This document shows, one piece after another, positions 1 to 10,980 of a stretch of DNA of 29,275 bases. The stretch's first letter is position 1. Each line of letters starts with the position of its first letter. Origin of the DNA: Purshia tridentata (Eukaryota; Streptophyta; Magnoliopsida; Rosales; Rosaceae); assembly GCA_003254885.1 (NCBI GenBank), contig QANT01000399.1:1-29275 (forward strand), in the 5' to 3' direction. A program made the translations under genes and the position numbers. The notes beneath the pieces are model-generated. The model worked only from the letters and a program-made list of their open reading frames with translations. It was not told the origin of the DNA and made no database searches.

Positions 1-49
1 CCTTCAGAAGAAACAATTAATTATGGCAGTTTTTTTTTGAAATATATAA

Positions 50-53
<4 letters not shown>

Positions 54-91
<38 letters not shown>

Positions 92-94
92 GAG
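54..94. repeat. (GA)n microsatellite
   Basis: About 20 GA units with one interruption (GATAG). Confidence 0.9.
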
Positions 95-867
95 CATACT
101 TAAAGGAATTGGATTTTGGATTTAGCTTTGAACTATCCAGGTCAAAAACTGTTAATTTGCGTGTACACGCGTAATTGTGTAAATGATATTAAGTTATAGC
201 CCAGCTCAGCTGAGAGGAGTTTTGGTTGAGAAATTATTGGGTCATGATATCCAGAAGTGTTGGAGTTCCATCAGCTTGGTAAAGGGTGCCTTAATTGTAA
301 TTAATATAGTGTGAGATCTCACATTTAAGATTATTTATAGAATAGAGCGAATGAGCTCACTTTATATAGTTTTTCAATTACAATTGGAATCATTTATTTT
401 TTAGGGCTCTATTAATATATTATTCTTGCAAAAAATCAGCCTAATCGAAAATTATTTGTTTATCAAATTTTGATCAAACAAATAGACGGTTTTGTCAAAA
501 TTATTTGGTTTGTTTATTTATTTAATCAAAGTTAGATAGACAAATAATTTTAGATTTGACTATTTTTTTGCAAAGATGATATTTGAACAGAGACCTAAAG
601 AATAGACGGTTCAGATTGTTGAAGTATTAAATGGAGTGAGCCATATGAGAGATTTTACAAATAAAATTATTTACGGGATCCCATACTTAAAGGTCACAAA
701 TTTACAGCCCATTTGTTTTGGGCTTTATTTGTTTGAAAAATTTACCCTTCTACTGTTCTTTAGCTCACATATAATGGGTCTTAGATAAAATTTATAAAGT
801 TTTGACAAAATTATCCTTAATACTTTTATATTGTCTTGGAAATTAGTTAATATAGTCTCAACTTTGG

Positions 868-1175
868 TTTTAGTTGTGATTGTACTACACTCAACTTTAA
901 ATTTAGTTGTGACTGCACGACAGTCACAGTTAAATTGTGATACAGTCACAGTTAGGTTGTGAATGAATTAAAAATTTTTTTAAGAGAAATTGTATTACAA
1001 TATAGTATAAATAGATGTCAAAACAATACTTTTACTCAAAATAATACTTAGTATAGTGGTGAGAGTTGTCTTTTTCAACTTATCAAGACAATCACAATTA
1101 AATTATAAGACAGTCACAATTAAGATGTGATTGGATTGATTTTTTTTATAATTTTAATACAATATAGTATAAATT
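868..1175. repeat. Imperfect repeats with dyad symmetry (CAGTCACA family)
   Basis: Variants of TTAGTTGTGA and CAGTCACAATTAA recur through this stretch. A perfect 8-bp hairpin, TGTGACTG to CAGTCACA, sits at 908-928. The string ACAATATAGTATAAAT appears near 996-1011 and again near 1159-1174, so the block looks like two diverged copies about 165 bp apart. No coding content. Confidence 0.55.
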
Positions 1176-1195
1176 AATATAATAGTATGAATGTA

Positions 1196-1219
1196 ATATA
1201 TATATATATATATATATAT
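1196..1219. repeat. (TA)n microsatellite
   Basis: Twelve uninterrupted TA/AT units in AT-rich intergenic DNA. Confidence 0.9.
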
Positions 1220-2983
1220 TTTATTGAGTTGTGGCTTATGACTAAAAAATATGATAAGTTGTAACTTATTAATAAAGTACTCTATATTTTATTATAGTAG
1301 CATGTGATGTAATATTTGTGAATTATAGTGCCCTTTACAATATTATTATGTTTGACTTTTCAACTAGTACCTAATCTAAAATGTTATTAAATTTTAGTAT
1401 CTAAACTAAAAAATTATTGAAATTTGGTATTTAAAGTCAATCAACTTATAAATAAATTAGTTGATTAAAATACTATCTTTTAAATAAAAATAATTTATTT
1501 ATTTGATAATATTTATATAATAAATAATTTTCAATTGAATTAATTTTTGTAAAAATTATTTAAAAATAAATAATTCTAATATTAAGTATGTACTCTCGAA
1601 TAAGTATTTTGAAAACCTAAACATTGCCCGATAAAAAGTGAGAGGAGAGCGTGGGTTTCTTGTGTAATTTGTGTTTCACATTCCATGCCATCATGTTTCT
1701 TTGTGGTTCTGAGCTCTATCTATACACTTATAAATTGTAATACAGTAATAGACTAATAATAGTGCGTCTAGTGTCTACTTATAATTCCCAGTTGGGCCAA
1801 TTCCAACTTGCTTCTTATCCACTTCGATTTTGACTACAAATTTTTAGGATTTGCAGTTAAGTAGTCAACCTCACATCTAGGAGACTAGGACCACAACTGG
1901 CGTACGCTTGTATGGCTGTATGGGACATTGGGAGAATTCAGATATTGGTTCCGGCTTATCATTAAAATTTATTTATAAAGATTTTAAATTTTGATAAATT
2001 TTGATTGGGTATTTTATTGACTTCACAGAGTCAAAGAATGAAGAAGGGAACCTATATCTAATTTTAACCATGGATAAAGAAACTCCAACAAAATTCCTTG
2101 TGAAAAAGTTTAGAGAACTTGTTAAGAAGCTTAGTGCTCCATCTTTCAGTTTAACTATTATTTTGCTCATCCAACTTATCCAACATTCCAACTACAGAAA
2201 TTGAAACATAATAATGGGGACGCATAGGCATAGCAAAGCCTTTTTGCAGCAGCAGCAACCCCAGTAGGTCATAAAGTAATTCAAATTCATCTTCTATTAT
2301 TAATAATTTGTGTAGAATCTGATGCAGTGGAAAACGACAAAGCTCTTCTGTAATGAATTGAGAAACCTCCCCCGCCAAAAGGTGATGGTCTCCTGCCTGC
2401 GCAATGTATGTTCACGTGTTCGCCATTATGTTCATATGTTTTCACAACCTAGCTTTTGCTCAATTCTTTAACTTTCTTTCTGCACATTAAGGTCACGCTG
2501 TCACAATCTAATTCACTGCCAACCATATAATTTGAATGAAGTCATTTTTGGTACCAACGTTTTTATATAATAAAAACATCCCGACTACATTAAAATTACG
2601 GCTTATTAAAAACATACAATTATTGTCTACCAAAAACAATAGAATTATTAATTACGACCATATTATTCTAGTCAAATTATAAAATATAATAGAAAACCTT
2701 TCATAAAGCATACACATTTTCATCCTTTATCCAGAAGAGGAATATCTCGTATATATTTAACATTATATTATGTTGTGTTCTTCATGAGTTCATCCCAACC
2801 GATCAAACCTAATACACCAAAATTTGTGCTGAGCTTAACAGCACCAAGTTTGACGAATTTGTGAGCTGGATCCATGTTGCAACACTTGCTAGAACAACAG
2901 GATTTTATTTAATATGTGATCCAAGCGACGCTAATTGGGATATTTTCATATTAAGCACTCAGAATCAGAGGGATGAAAGTTTG

Positions 2984-3393
2984 TCAACAATCCATGCACC
3001 ATTCCGGAAGATGGGATTTTATATATATTACTACTAATTTACAAGTTTTCAATGTAAAGCAGAGCACAAGCTTCGCAAAATGAAAAATAGAAAGTAAGCC
3101 TGTAGGACAGTCTTTGAGGGTTAAGGCCAGGGAAAGCCGGAAAGGTGGGTCTACCAGTTTCGCCATTTCCATCTGTGCATGTTTTACTTTTGGGCAGAAA
3201 AGCAACTTCAAAGGCTTTCCTTGAGTAGAAATATCTGGATATAAAAATTAAAATAAGGGTCCACTTTAGCTCGATACTCTATTATTTCATTTGCATGTTC
3301 TTCACTTAACACAAACCACATCACTGCACAAAATTACATATGCTATTTTGAGAAAGGTACCTCTGGAATGACAACAGTGCCCAAAAGCTCTCC
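2984..3393. other. 3' flank / likely 3' UTR of the primase gene
   Basis: Directly downstream of the primase stop on the minus strand. Base composition is less AT-rich than the DNA to its left, which fits a transcribed trailer. No clear AATAAA is found close to the stop, so the cleavage site cannot be placed. Confidence 0.35.
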
Positions 3394-6300
3394 TTAGCCT
3401 GTAGAATTGTTCTGCAACAGAGAAATTTGGATATTGGATAAGCATATAGTAGAACTTCATCCTTTTTTAGGCCTCAAACAGAACTGGAAGACAAGGCAAA
3501 AACTCTCAAAACGAAACTTGCCTCTGTTGTATACATAAATGGGAATGCACGGTTCAAATCCATTTCAAGGTTTTTTTTTTTTTTTTTTTNGTTTTTTTTT
3601 TTTTTTTTGATGGGACGAGGGGATCCATGTATTCCCTTTCCCCAAGAAAACCAAAGTTTCACTGAAATTACTGCAAAAAAATTGAGGTCCTTTCCAGTAA
3701 ACTGTAAATCATAATTTACCTTCAACTGCAAAAGCTTTTGGCTGTCAGAAAAGTATTGATTTGGATGGTTAATCCCAGAATCGCATGATGACCCATGAAC
3801 AGCTTCAAACGTCAAGGTGCATGCCAGCTGATACATACATTAGCAAGTAGTCCATTTATGTTAACCTGTTGGAACAAAAACAAAAGAACACGGGACAATT
3901 CTTTATGCATCTAGTAACATTTTCACCTGATAATGCTTGTTTCGCACTTTGTCCATTACATCTTCAACTGCACGGCCATTAACTCCCATTTTACTGAGAG
4001 CTGCTCTCAGATTCTCTTCACTGTCACAGAAAAAATAATGAGCCAACAAATACAATTTGATAAATTTATCAGAAGTCTTTCCCATAAAATTGGCCATGAG
4101 CAAGTACTGTGTTCCAGGAAGGAGATGTAATTAAAGTATTAGGACTAAAAGTACAGAGGGAAGTCGAAAAATTATATGGTTGAAGGTGGTGATGTTTGGC
4201 GTTGCCATTTGGCACTAAACTAGAATTGTCCTGTTAGATGGTGTTGATCAGCAATGTTTGACTAGTGCAGCTAAAAACCATGGATTACTATAAGGAAATA
4301 TTATATTTAGTTTTCTTTCTGTGATTGTTCCATCCAATCCAATACAGCCAGTAATGTCGCACATGCTTAAGTTAAGAGGTGACATCTCTTTAACCTAATT
4401 AAACATTATCCAGACGAGCAATGAAATTTTTGCATAGAAATTACCTGAAATGTCGATATGGGCATCCATGATGATCTCCTACACCAGGAGTAGACGAGAT
4501 GATTTTTTGACAGGAAAAAGGTGTGTAATCCTGCACTGTCCAAAAGTAAACGTATTTGATTGTGATCATTGCACACAGCACCATATCAAATGTTTCTTCA
4601 AGCACTTCAAGGTGTCTAATGGTAAAAATAACTAAAAAGTTCAGTACATCTAAGAGTAATATCCAACAAGAAAATTATTATGCAACAAGCAAAAATTATG
4701 TTAAACTAACTTTTTTCTTGGATACATTTCCCATTTAAAATATTCAAATTTGATACTATGATCTGAGTCTTAGCACAACTTAGGAATCCGATAATCATTC
4801 CATATTCATAAGGTCTTGAGTAGAATCAATAATATAGCATCTGTGTGCTCTGGAATGTTAAGTTTGATGACTTACCGTTCTTTTCCCTTCTCGGCCATAA
4901 TTGTGGCGTATGCTATATGAATATTCTTTGTCAAACCTCTCAGCACCAACCTATGACAAGATTAAGCACTCAGCATCAAATCAAATAGTATGATAGTCAC
5001 AAGGTCCAGGCACGGAATAGCAAAGCATCATATTTGCACATAGAAAATCAAAATGCACCTTATCCTTTTGCAATATGGAAAATAAGCTGGATTGACATCT
5101 TGATAGCACATAACATGTGCTATGAAATGTTATATCAAAACTTTGTACCCTTGTGATGATGAAAAATTAGTAGATGAAATACTTCAAAAACTTTGTACCT
5201 TTCGTGAGAACTCAGCTTTCCAGAATGCAAGGGCATCATCCAGCTTTAAGCCAACACCCTAAACATAAGCAAAACACAAATATGATCAAGGAGTTTTCCA
5301 CCACACGCATCTAGATTCCAATCACTCTATTAATCACACACAGATTGATGTGGGTTTTATGATACAACCTTGAGAAAGAGACCTAGTTGCATTCTCCCTC
5401 CATGCTTTAAATGATGATCTTCTCTCAGCTGCAAACAAGTGGCATGAATTAAACAAGAGAAAAGGGAAAAATAAAAGTGTAACAAGAAAAGGACCTGAGA
5501 AGTATTGAAAAATAACAAAAATAAGGAGGAGATATGAATAACAAGCCAGAAAAACATAGAAAGCCTGATGGGATTATTTTTACCTTTTCAAATAGGTGGC
5601 GCATGCACAGAGGAAATGAGCTCTTAGCTATGTCATCAATGTCTTGTAGAGAAATTTCAGCAAATTCTTTTGGCTAAAAATGCAGTCAACATAGACTAAT
5701 CAACTTCAACTTACACAGCAGGGACCCATGGGTTACAGATGAGCCAAAACAAGTAATGAACTACCTGAGAATAGTCAGGACCCAGGTAACTTGTGGATAG
5801 GGCTTCAACAATCTAAACAGAAATAAAAGGGAAAAGAAAAATGTCAAGAAGCTAACTTGAAATCAATGCCTATGTCAACATACAATGTTCACAATTCGAT
5901 ACTCACGGGAGTCAGCCGATTCTTCTCTTGTTCTATTATAGTTGTCGTCCATTTTCTACAAGCAGAAAGAGTGCAACTTCAGATATTTTAAAGATCCAAA
6001 ACCATAATTATCTAAGTCATATCAGGTATAACTAATGAGTTTGAAAATGGTAAAAAGAATATAACACTTTTTGAATTTCAAATAGCCAAAAAGAACCTGT
6101 TTGTCAAAATGAGTGCCTTCGACAGATGACTACGGAATTGTGTGGCAACAAGGGAAACCACCTATATCATGAAAAGTATATCAATGATAATGGTCACTTT
6201 ATGAGTTTAAGTGCAAGGATTAATAGAAAGCATTAACTTTAACCTGATTCATAGCTATATATGCATGCCCCTTCCTGATGAATACTCTACGACTAGCTAC

Positions 6301-8679
6301 TAGTTCTGGAACTTCTTCGAATGGTACCTTCATGAGGGTGGGGGAAAGTAAAATAAAACATAAGGAAATAAATATGAGAAAAATGTAACTGACATGAGAT
6401 GAATTATCATTTCAAGACTGTCAGACCAGGAACCTCCTTCCCAAATCTTGCAAACCATGCATTAAGATAATTCTGACCATCAGAATCATAAATTCATCTA
6501 TTACAGGCTGGTAGTTTTATATTTTCCTTTTTTGACAAAGCAAGACTCGTGGTGGCAAATCTAGCAAGGGCTGGAAAGCTGATAGCAAGAAAGAATTCAG
6601 AAATTCGTTCAATATCTCTTTTCTTCATAATAATTGATTTCAACCTTAAAGTAAGACAGGCAATAAATAAAACCACCTGTATCTGTCAGTTTTGTTGCAG
6701 AGGGCCACATTGGACCAACAAGAACCTTTGACATGATTTTTGTCCACATCACATATTCTAATGTCTACAACCGAATAACTAGATAAACTGTAATGAATAA
6801 ATAAAAAGCTAATGAATATACAATTTAAGAAAAGTAACAAACAAGGATAAACACACCTTGTAAAATATGGCATCAGCTGCAAAAAAAAAAAAAAAAAAAN
6901 AAAAGGAAAGAAACAGGGAAAAAAATTAGAATATTGATAATTATGAAAGAAAATGTAGATAATCACTTTTCTGGAAACATGTTTTGAAGCAACAAAGTAT
7001 ATATCCATATAAGGTACACAAGCATACCAAATGCAAGACCTAAGAACATGCTCATACCCAGAAAGTAGAACATCATAACGATGCATCTGATTAAAATGAA
7101 CACAATCCACAATCACAAAACTGATGCACAACCAATCAACTCAAGTATTGTGAAAAACAAAACTGAAAACTGAGAAAAATACAATGCTAAGTGAGATACA
7201 ATAACCAATAAAGTCAACAAATACCCTGCCCCTACCAGTTGGTAAAGGTGTATCAATGGAACGTGCAACCTGGTCCAATTTGTCTTTTACACTCTGCACA
7301 GAAAGATAAAACAATATCAAGGATTGCAACATATACCAAGATGTTACAAGGCTTTAGAAAGTATGTGATGTGATATAAAAATGCTAAGATGGTCTTAATT
7401 TTGTAAACACATTTGTATTTATTGAGCTCATAATATTGAAACTCAACGGAGGCATGTAATTACCTCGAGTTCTGAACTACTAACTGCCTTGTATGGAAGG
7501 TCAAATTCTGCCATGAGTGCCCTCTGAAGACCGAAGAGCATAGTGATTCCAATTGTCAAAAACTGACTAACAAAATGAACCAAGCAATGTGCAGAACTGC
7601 GGATTACCTGAACTTCAGCTTTTGCAAGCCCAAATCGGTAACGAAATAGGGCAGTCTCCATGGAAAGAAACCATTTCCTGAGGTCCTCCCTAAGACACAG
7701 ATGAAAAAGTAACAAAAATAAAATAAGATAAAATGAGGAAACTAACATGTATGAAACAAAAAGCATTAAGTTATTACGTTCTGCAATAAACGAGACGCAG
7801 AACAAAGTGTGATATTATGTCCTTGTTGATGACCTCGGAGGTCTGAGGGTGCCTCATGTTTGCCTTCCATAGATCATCTACCTGTAAAATGCCTACACGT
7901 TAACGTGCTAAAAGAATGTAATTAGGAAATTAAAAGAAATTCAGCCTGAAACTATGGTTTTACCAAATTCTTCATTTCTTCAGGTTTCTTTCCACGTGAT
8001 AGTCCATCAGAAATCCCTTTAAGCACTGCATAAAGAAGTAATTGACATCAATTTCCCGAAATATGCTATATAACCGCTTAAACTCATATTCCGTTCAAGA
8101 ACTCAATCCTCCCCATTTAAATGCCAAAATCAATTGAATATTTGATTTGAACTCCAGACAAAAAAAAAAAAAAANAAAAAAAAAAAAAAAAAAGAGCCAC
8201 ACAAACCGACCAAAACTAAGGCACGGCGCTATACGAAATTTGAGTCAGAAAGAATTTCTATTTTCTCTCTCCGAAACAGTCACACTTGCAGGCAAATAAT
8301 TAATATTTTCCTACATTGTCTTCAAAACCAACCACAGCAATTAGTGCCTTACGCGGCCAGAATTTTATGCCGTCTCGCCCCTTTTTTGTTAGCTAATAAT
8401 CTATTTCTTCATAGCACCAGAAAATGTGTTTATTTTCCAACATTTTTCTGGAACCAACAAAAATTGGAGTAAAATCACCCCAAATTTTGGACCAAAAAAT
8501 CCTGCAAAAAGAAACTATATAGAGCTCTGAAAAAGGTAGCAACTACCTCGGAGCCGATCGATGGCGAAAAGCTCGAACTCTTCGAGTCGAACTTCGAGCG
8601 CAGGAGCAGATCGATAAAGAGGGAGGGTAGAGACGACGTCGTTGACGAAAGACTTCCTATGAGATCGAACGGTTTCCAT
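3394..8679 (-). CDS. PRIM2: DNA primase large subunit (PriL/p58), 19 exons, 451 aa
   Basis: Non-catalytic large subunit of nuclear primase in the DNA polymerase alpha-primase complex; in this family it helps start and count RNA primers through a C-terminal 4Fe-4S domain. Exons: 8679-8547, 8025-7964, 7881-7778, 7689-7608, 7523-7464, 7293-7236, 6876-6857, 6327-6244, 6161-6097, 5955-5907, 5812-5765, 5673-5584, 5428-5369, 5258-5199, 4950-4876, 4530-4445, 4020-3927, 3827-3720, 3411-3394. All introns are GT-AG, phases close, and the sum is 1356 nt. Recognised by LRKWFLSMETALFRYRF, LREDHHLKHGGRMQLGLFLK and NHPNQYF, which match animal p58 closely. The four Fe-S cysteines are Cys278 (FPLC), Cys357 (FSCQK), Cys373 (GCPYRH) and Cys413 (LAC). 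Length fits plant homologues of about 450 aa. The start METVRSHRK is the first ATG in frame. The short last exon (NNSTG, stop) is the least certain part. Intron 6 precedes a 20-nt exon. Confidence 0.95.
3571..3608. other. Poly-T run with one N (primase last intron)
   Basis: About 37 T with a single N and one G at the centre. It lies in the intron between primase exons 18 and 19 (3412-3719). The N is an unresolved base, so true length is unknown. Confidence 0.8.
6881..6904. other. Poly-A run with one N (primase intron 6 acceptor)
   Basis: On the transcribed strand this is a poly-U tract ending at the GCAG acceptor of the 20-nt exon 7, so it serves as its polypyrimidine tract. One N breaks it. 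Confidence 0.8.
8159..8193. other. Poly-A run with one N (primase intron 1)
   Basis: About 34 A with a single N, within primase intron 1 (8026-8546). Third of three such unresolved homopolymers in this gene. Confidence 0.8.
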
Positions 8680-8794
8680 TTTGGTTCCTCTCTCTGAGAG
8701 CGAGCGCCGTGAGAATTATCTCCAGTGGCCCACAGGCTCTGTCAGTTCTTTATTTCCCACTTCGCGCGCAAAAGAAGCCGCATACAGAAAAATG

Positions 8795-8802
8795 GCGGGA
8801 AA
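8795..8802 (-). promoter_or_regulatory. Canonical E2F site TTTCCCGC in primase promoter
   Basis: The minus strand reads TTTCCCGC, an exact match to the E2F consensus WTTSSCSS, 116-123 bp upstream of the primase ATG. A second GC-rich near-match, TTCGCGCGCAAAA at 8761-8773, lies closer to the gene. E2F/DP control of replication genes at G1/S is established in plants; binding here is inferred. Confidence 0.7.
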
Positions 8803-8816
8803 CACTTTCTGCAGTC

Positions 8817-8822
8817 CACGTG
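8817..8822. promoter_or_regulatory. G-box CACGTG
   Basis: CACGTG in the context CCACGTGTC, about 140 bp upstream of the primase ATG. This is the core bound by plant bZIP and bHLH factors and matches ABRE-type elements. Function is inferred from the motif and position only. Confidence 0.4.
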
Positions 8823-9440
8823 TCATGTAGCATGTGTTCTCCGGGTAAGGCGGAACTCGGCTTGGGCTTCCCGAGGAGATGTTCAGGAGATGCTGACAAA
8901 TTTTAGACTTGGGCTGATCCGTAGATCTTAAGCCCACCATAAAAGCCCAATAAGAAAGAGACTATTTTTATTACAGAAGGGCCCCCCATGTCATTTTCTT
9001 TTCCAGATAGGTTTTTCTTTTTATATTCGTTTTGGCCAATTACTTGGTTAAGGTTTCGCACAGAACATTCGGTGGTTATCACATGACGCCATTGGTAGGC
9101 ACCAAAAGAAAAAGAATAACTCAGATGGCAACATCCCACACTAGCTTGAGACTTAATTTAAAACTTCTTAAATTACTTTTTCTCCTCCGACAATAAAGAT
9201 GCTAACAATTTTAATTACACATCAAAAATTATCTTGAATAACCATCATGACAGAACAATTGCCCCACAAAATTCAGTGCCAGTCCCCTTTCAACAAATTT
9301 GACTTGGGCACTAGCTATGTTTGAGGTTGACTCTCAAAACTCTAACCAGTGTGACCGCTGAAGAAGACTTTCACCCCTAAGAGAGTCCAATAATTTATCA
9401 TATCAATATATTTTAATGGCAGATCAATATACAAAGATCC

Positions 9441-10949
9441 TCATAACTGCTGACTAGCTGATCGTGTCTGTTGGAGCATCCCACTTGTAGCACTTCGCGT
9501 CCTTAGGATTGTTGAAGTATTAAAGGATGGAAACTTGAATCCAAAACGACCAGAACTTGAAGCCCCATTGTTTTTGCCTTCCGGAGCACCAAACCCGTTA
9601 GAAACCTCTCGACAATTTGATGTCTCAACCACTTCCGAGATTCCATTATTCTCCTGAAGCAATTGGAGATGGTTAACACTCAATAGATAAAAGAACCAAA
9701 CAGGAGGCTAAGCCAAAAAAAAAATTTCAAATGATTGCAGAACCCGAAAAAGGTTAATAATGAACATGTTGGTTTTAAAACCAAACAACTTTTCAACCGA
9801 AGTGGTAGTTACGGACAAAACAACCCAAGGAGAAATAAAACGTGTACAAAGAAAAAATCCGTTGAAACCTTATTTCAATTCAAAACCACTTTTCCAAAGC
9901 ATACAAAAGATACAATAAAACACACTAAAATCCTTTCTACTTGCTAAAAATATAAAAACAATAGAGACCTACTATTTCCTTATCCAGACTATATTTCCGA
10001 ACTTGCAGAGGAGAAGAAAGCTAACAAACCTGAAATCCATTGGAACCAAAGCGACGTGGTTCAGATTCTAAAACAGGAGGCAAAGAACCAGTCTGCCAAA
10101 GTCACAAAATAAACACTAGTAAGTATGAATAGCTTTTTGATAAGAAAAGTAGGAATAGCTCACAATCCATATCATGAACATCAAGCATTTCCAGTCAAAA
10201 ATTGTTTCTCCATACAGTGAACAGGAAGGCAGAAAAGAATATGAAGACCAGTTAAATTGGAAAGCAAATGAGCAATGTATTTGTTCAGAATCTTAATATT
10301 CAAATTCCTTGAGCAGACATCCTGATTTGAAGAAAGCATAGAAGACTCCAACACAAAACTGAAAACAATAGTCTTACACTGACAAAGTGGCTCATATCAA
10401 CAGAAGCATTGGAAAAAGAGAAAAATATTAGGATTCGAACCAAAAAAAAGTCCAGAAGCAATACCCATAATGTCCAATACAACAGGAAGTGCATGGTTAT
10501 AATAGCAGATTTTAATATAAACATATTTGTTGATCTAGTTATTCTGCCTTTGGACTTTGTAGTACAATTACCTTACACATATAAAATGAAAATATTATAA
10601 ATTTGTAGAGTCATATACAGTACATATATACAAGACATCAGAATACTTCAAAGCAATGAAACCTACATATATTTGCTTTAAAACCTCCAAGCAATTTAAA
10701 ATATTATCTTATTAAAATAGCACATCAAACTGATAAACTATCCACTCGGAAGATAAAACTTACCCTTGAGGGTGATATTGGGGGTAGTTCGAGTGCTGAC
10801 CTCGAGGACTTCGATGGTGTCACCTACATAAATCATTGAACAAGATAATTAGCAGGAATAAAAAGAAAATCTCTACAGACATATATGTTGTATGTGTATC
10901 AGTCGGCTGCTCTGACAAAATCCCACAATGTGAGGTCCCGTTTTAAAAT

Positions 10950-10980
<31 letters not shown>

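Larger units (their letters stand above)
1..2983. other. Intergenic, AT-rich, no gene supported
   Basis: Contains a GA microsatellite, a TA microsatellite, the CAGTCACA repeat block and a degraded repeat near 430-620 related to 17541-17594. The decamer AATAGACGGT occurs twice, at 481 and 601. Reading frames near 1973-2378 are short, overlap on both strands and match nothing I recognise. No promoter or RNA gene is evident. Confidence 0.7.
8727..8949. promoter_or_regulatory. Cluster of five site II (TGGGCY) motifs upstream of primase
   Basis: TGGGCC or TGGGCT occurs at 8727-8732 (-), 8863-8868 (+), 8910-8915 (+), 8931-8936 (-) and 8944-8949 (-). Site II motifs are bound by TCP factors and are enriched in promoters of plant proliferation genes such as PCNA and ribosomal protein genes. 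Their density beside the E2F site supports this as the proximal primase promoter. Confidence 0.55.

Noticed and set aside
1973..2378. Overlapping short frames on both strands
   Set aside because: All under 80 codons, mutually overlapping, with no recognisable domain; possibly decayed coding DNA but not supportable.
10429..10441. GGTTCGAATCC-like string on the minus strand, resembling a tRNA or SINE B box
   Set aside because: No A box or cloverleaf around it, and it sits in an intron next to a plain A-run.
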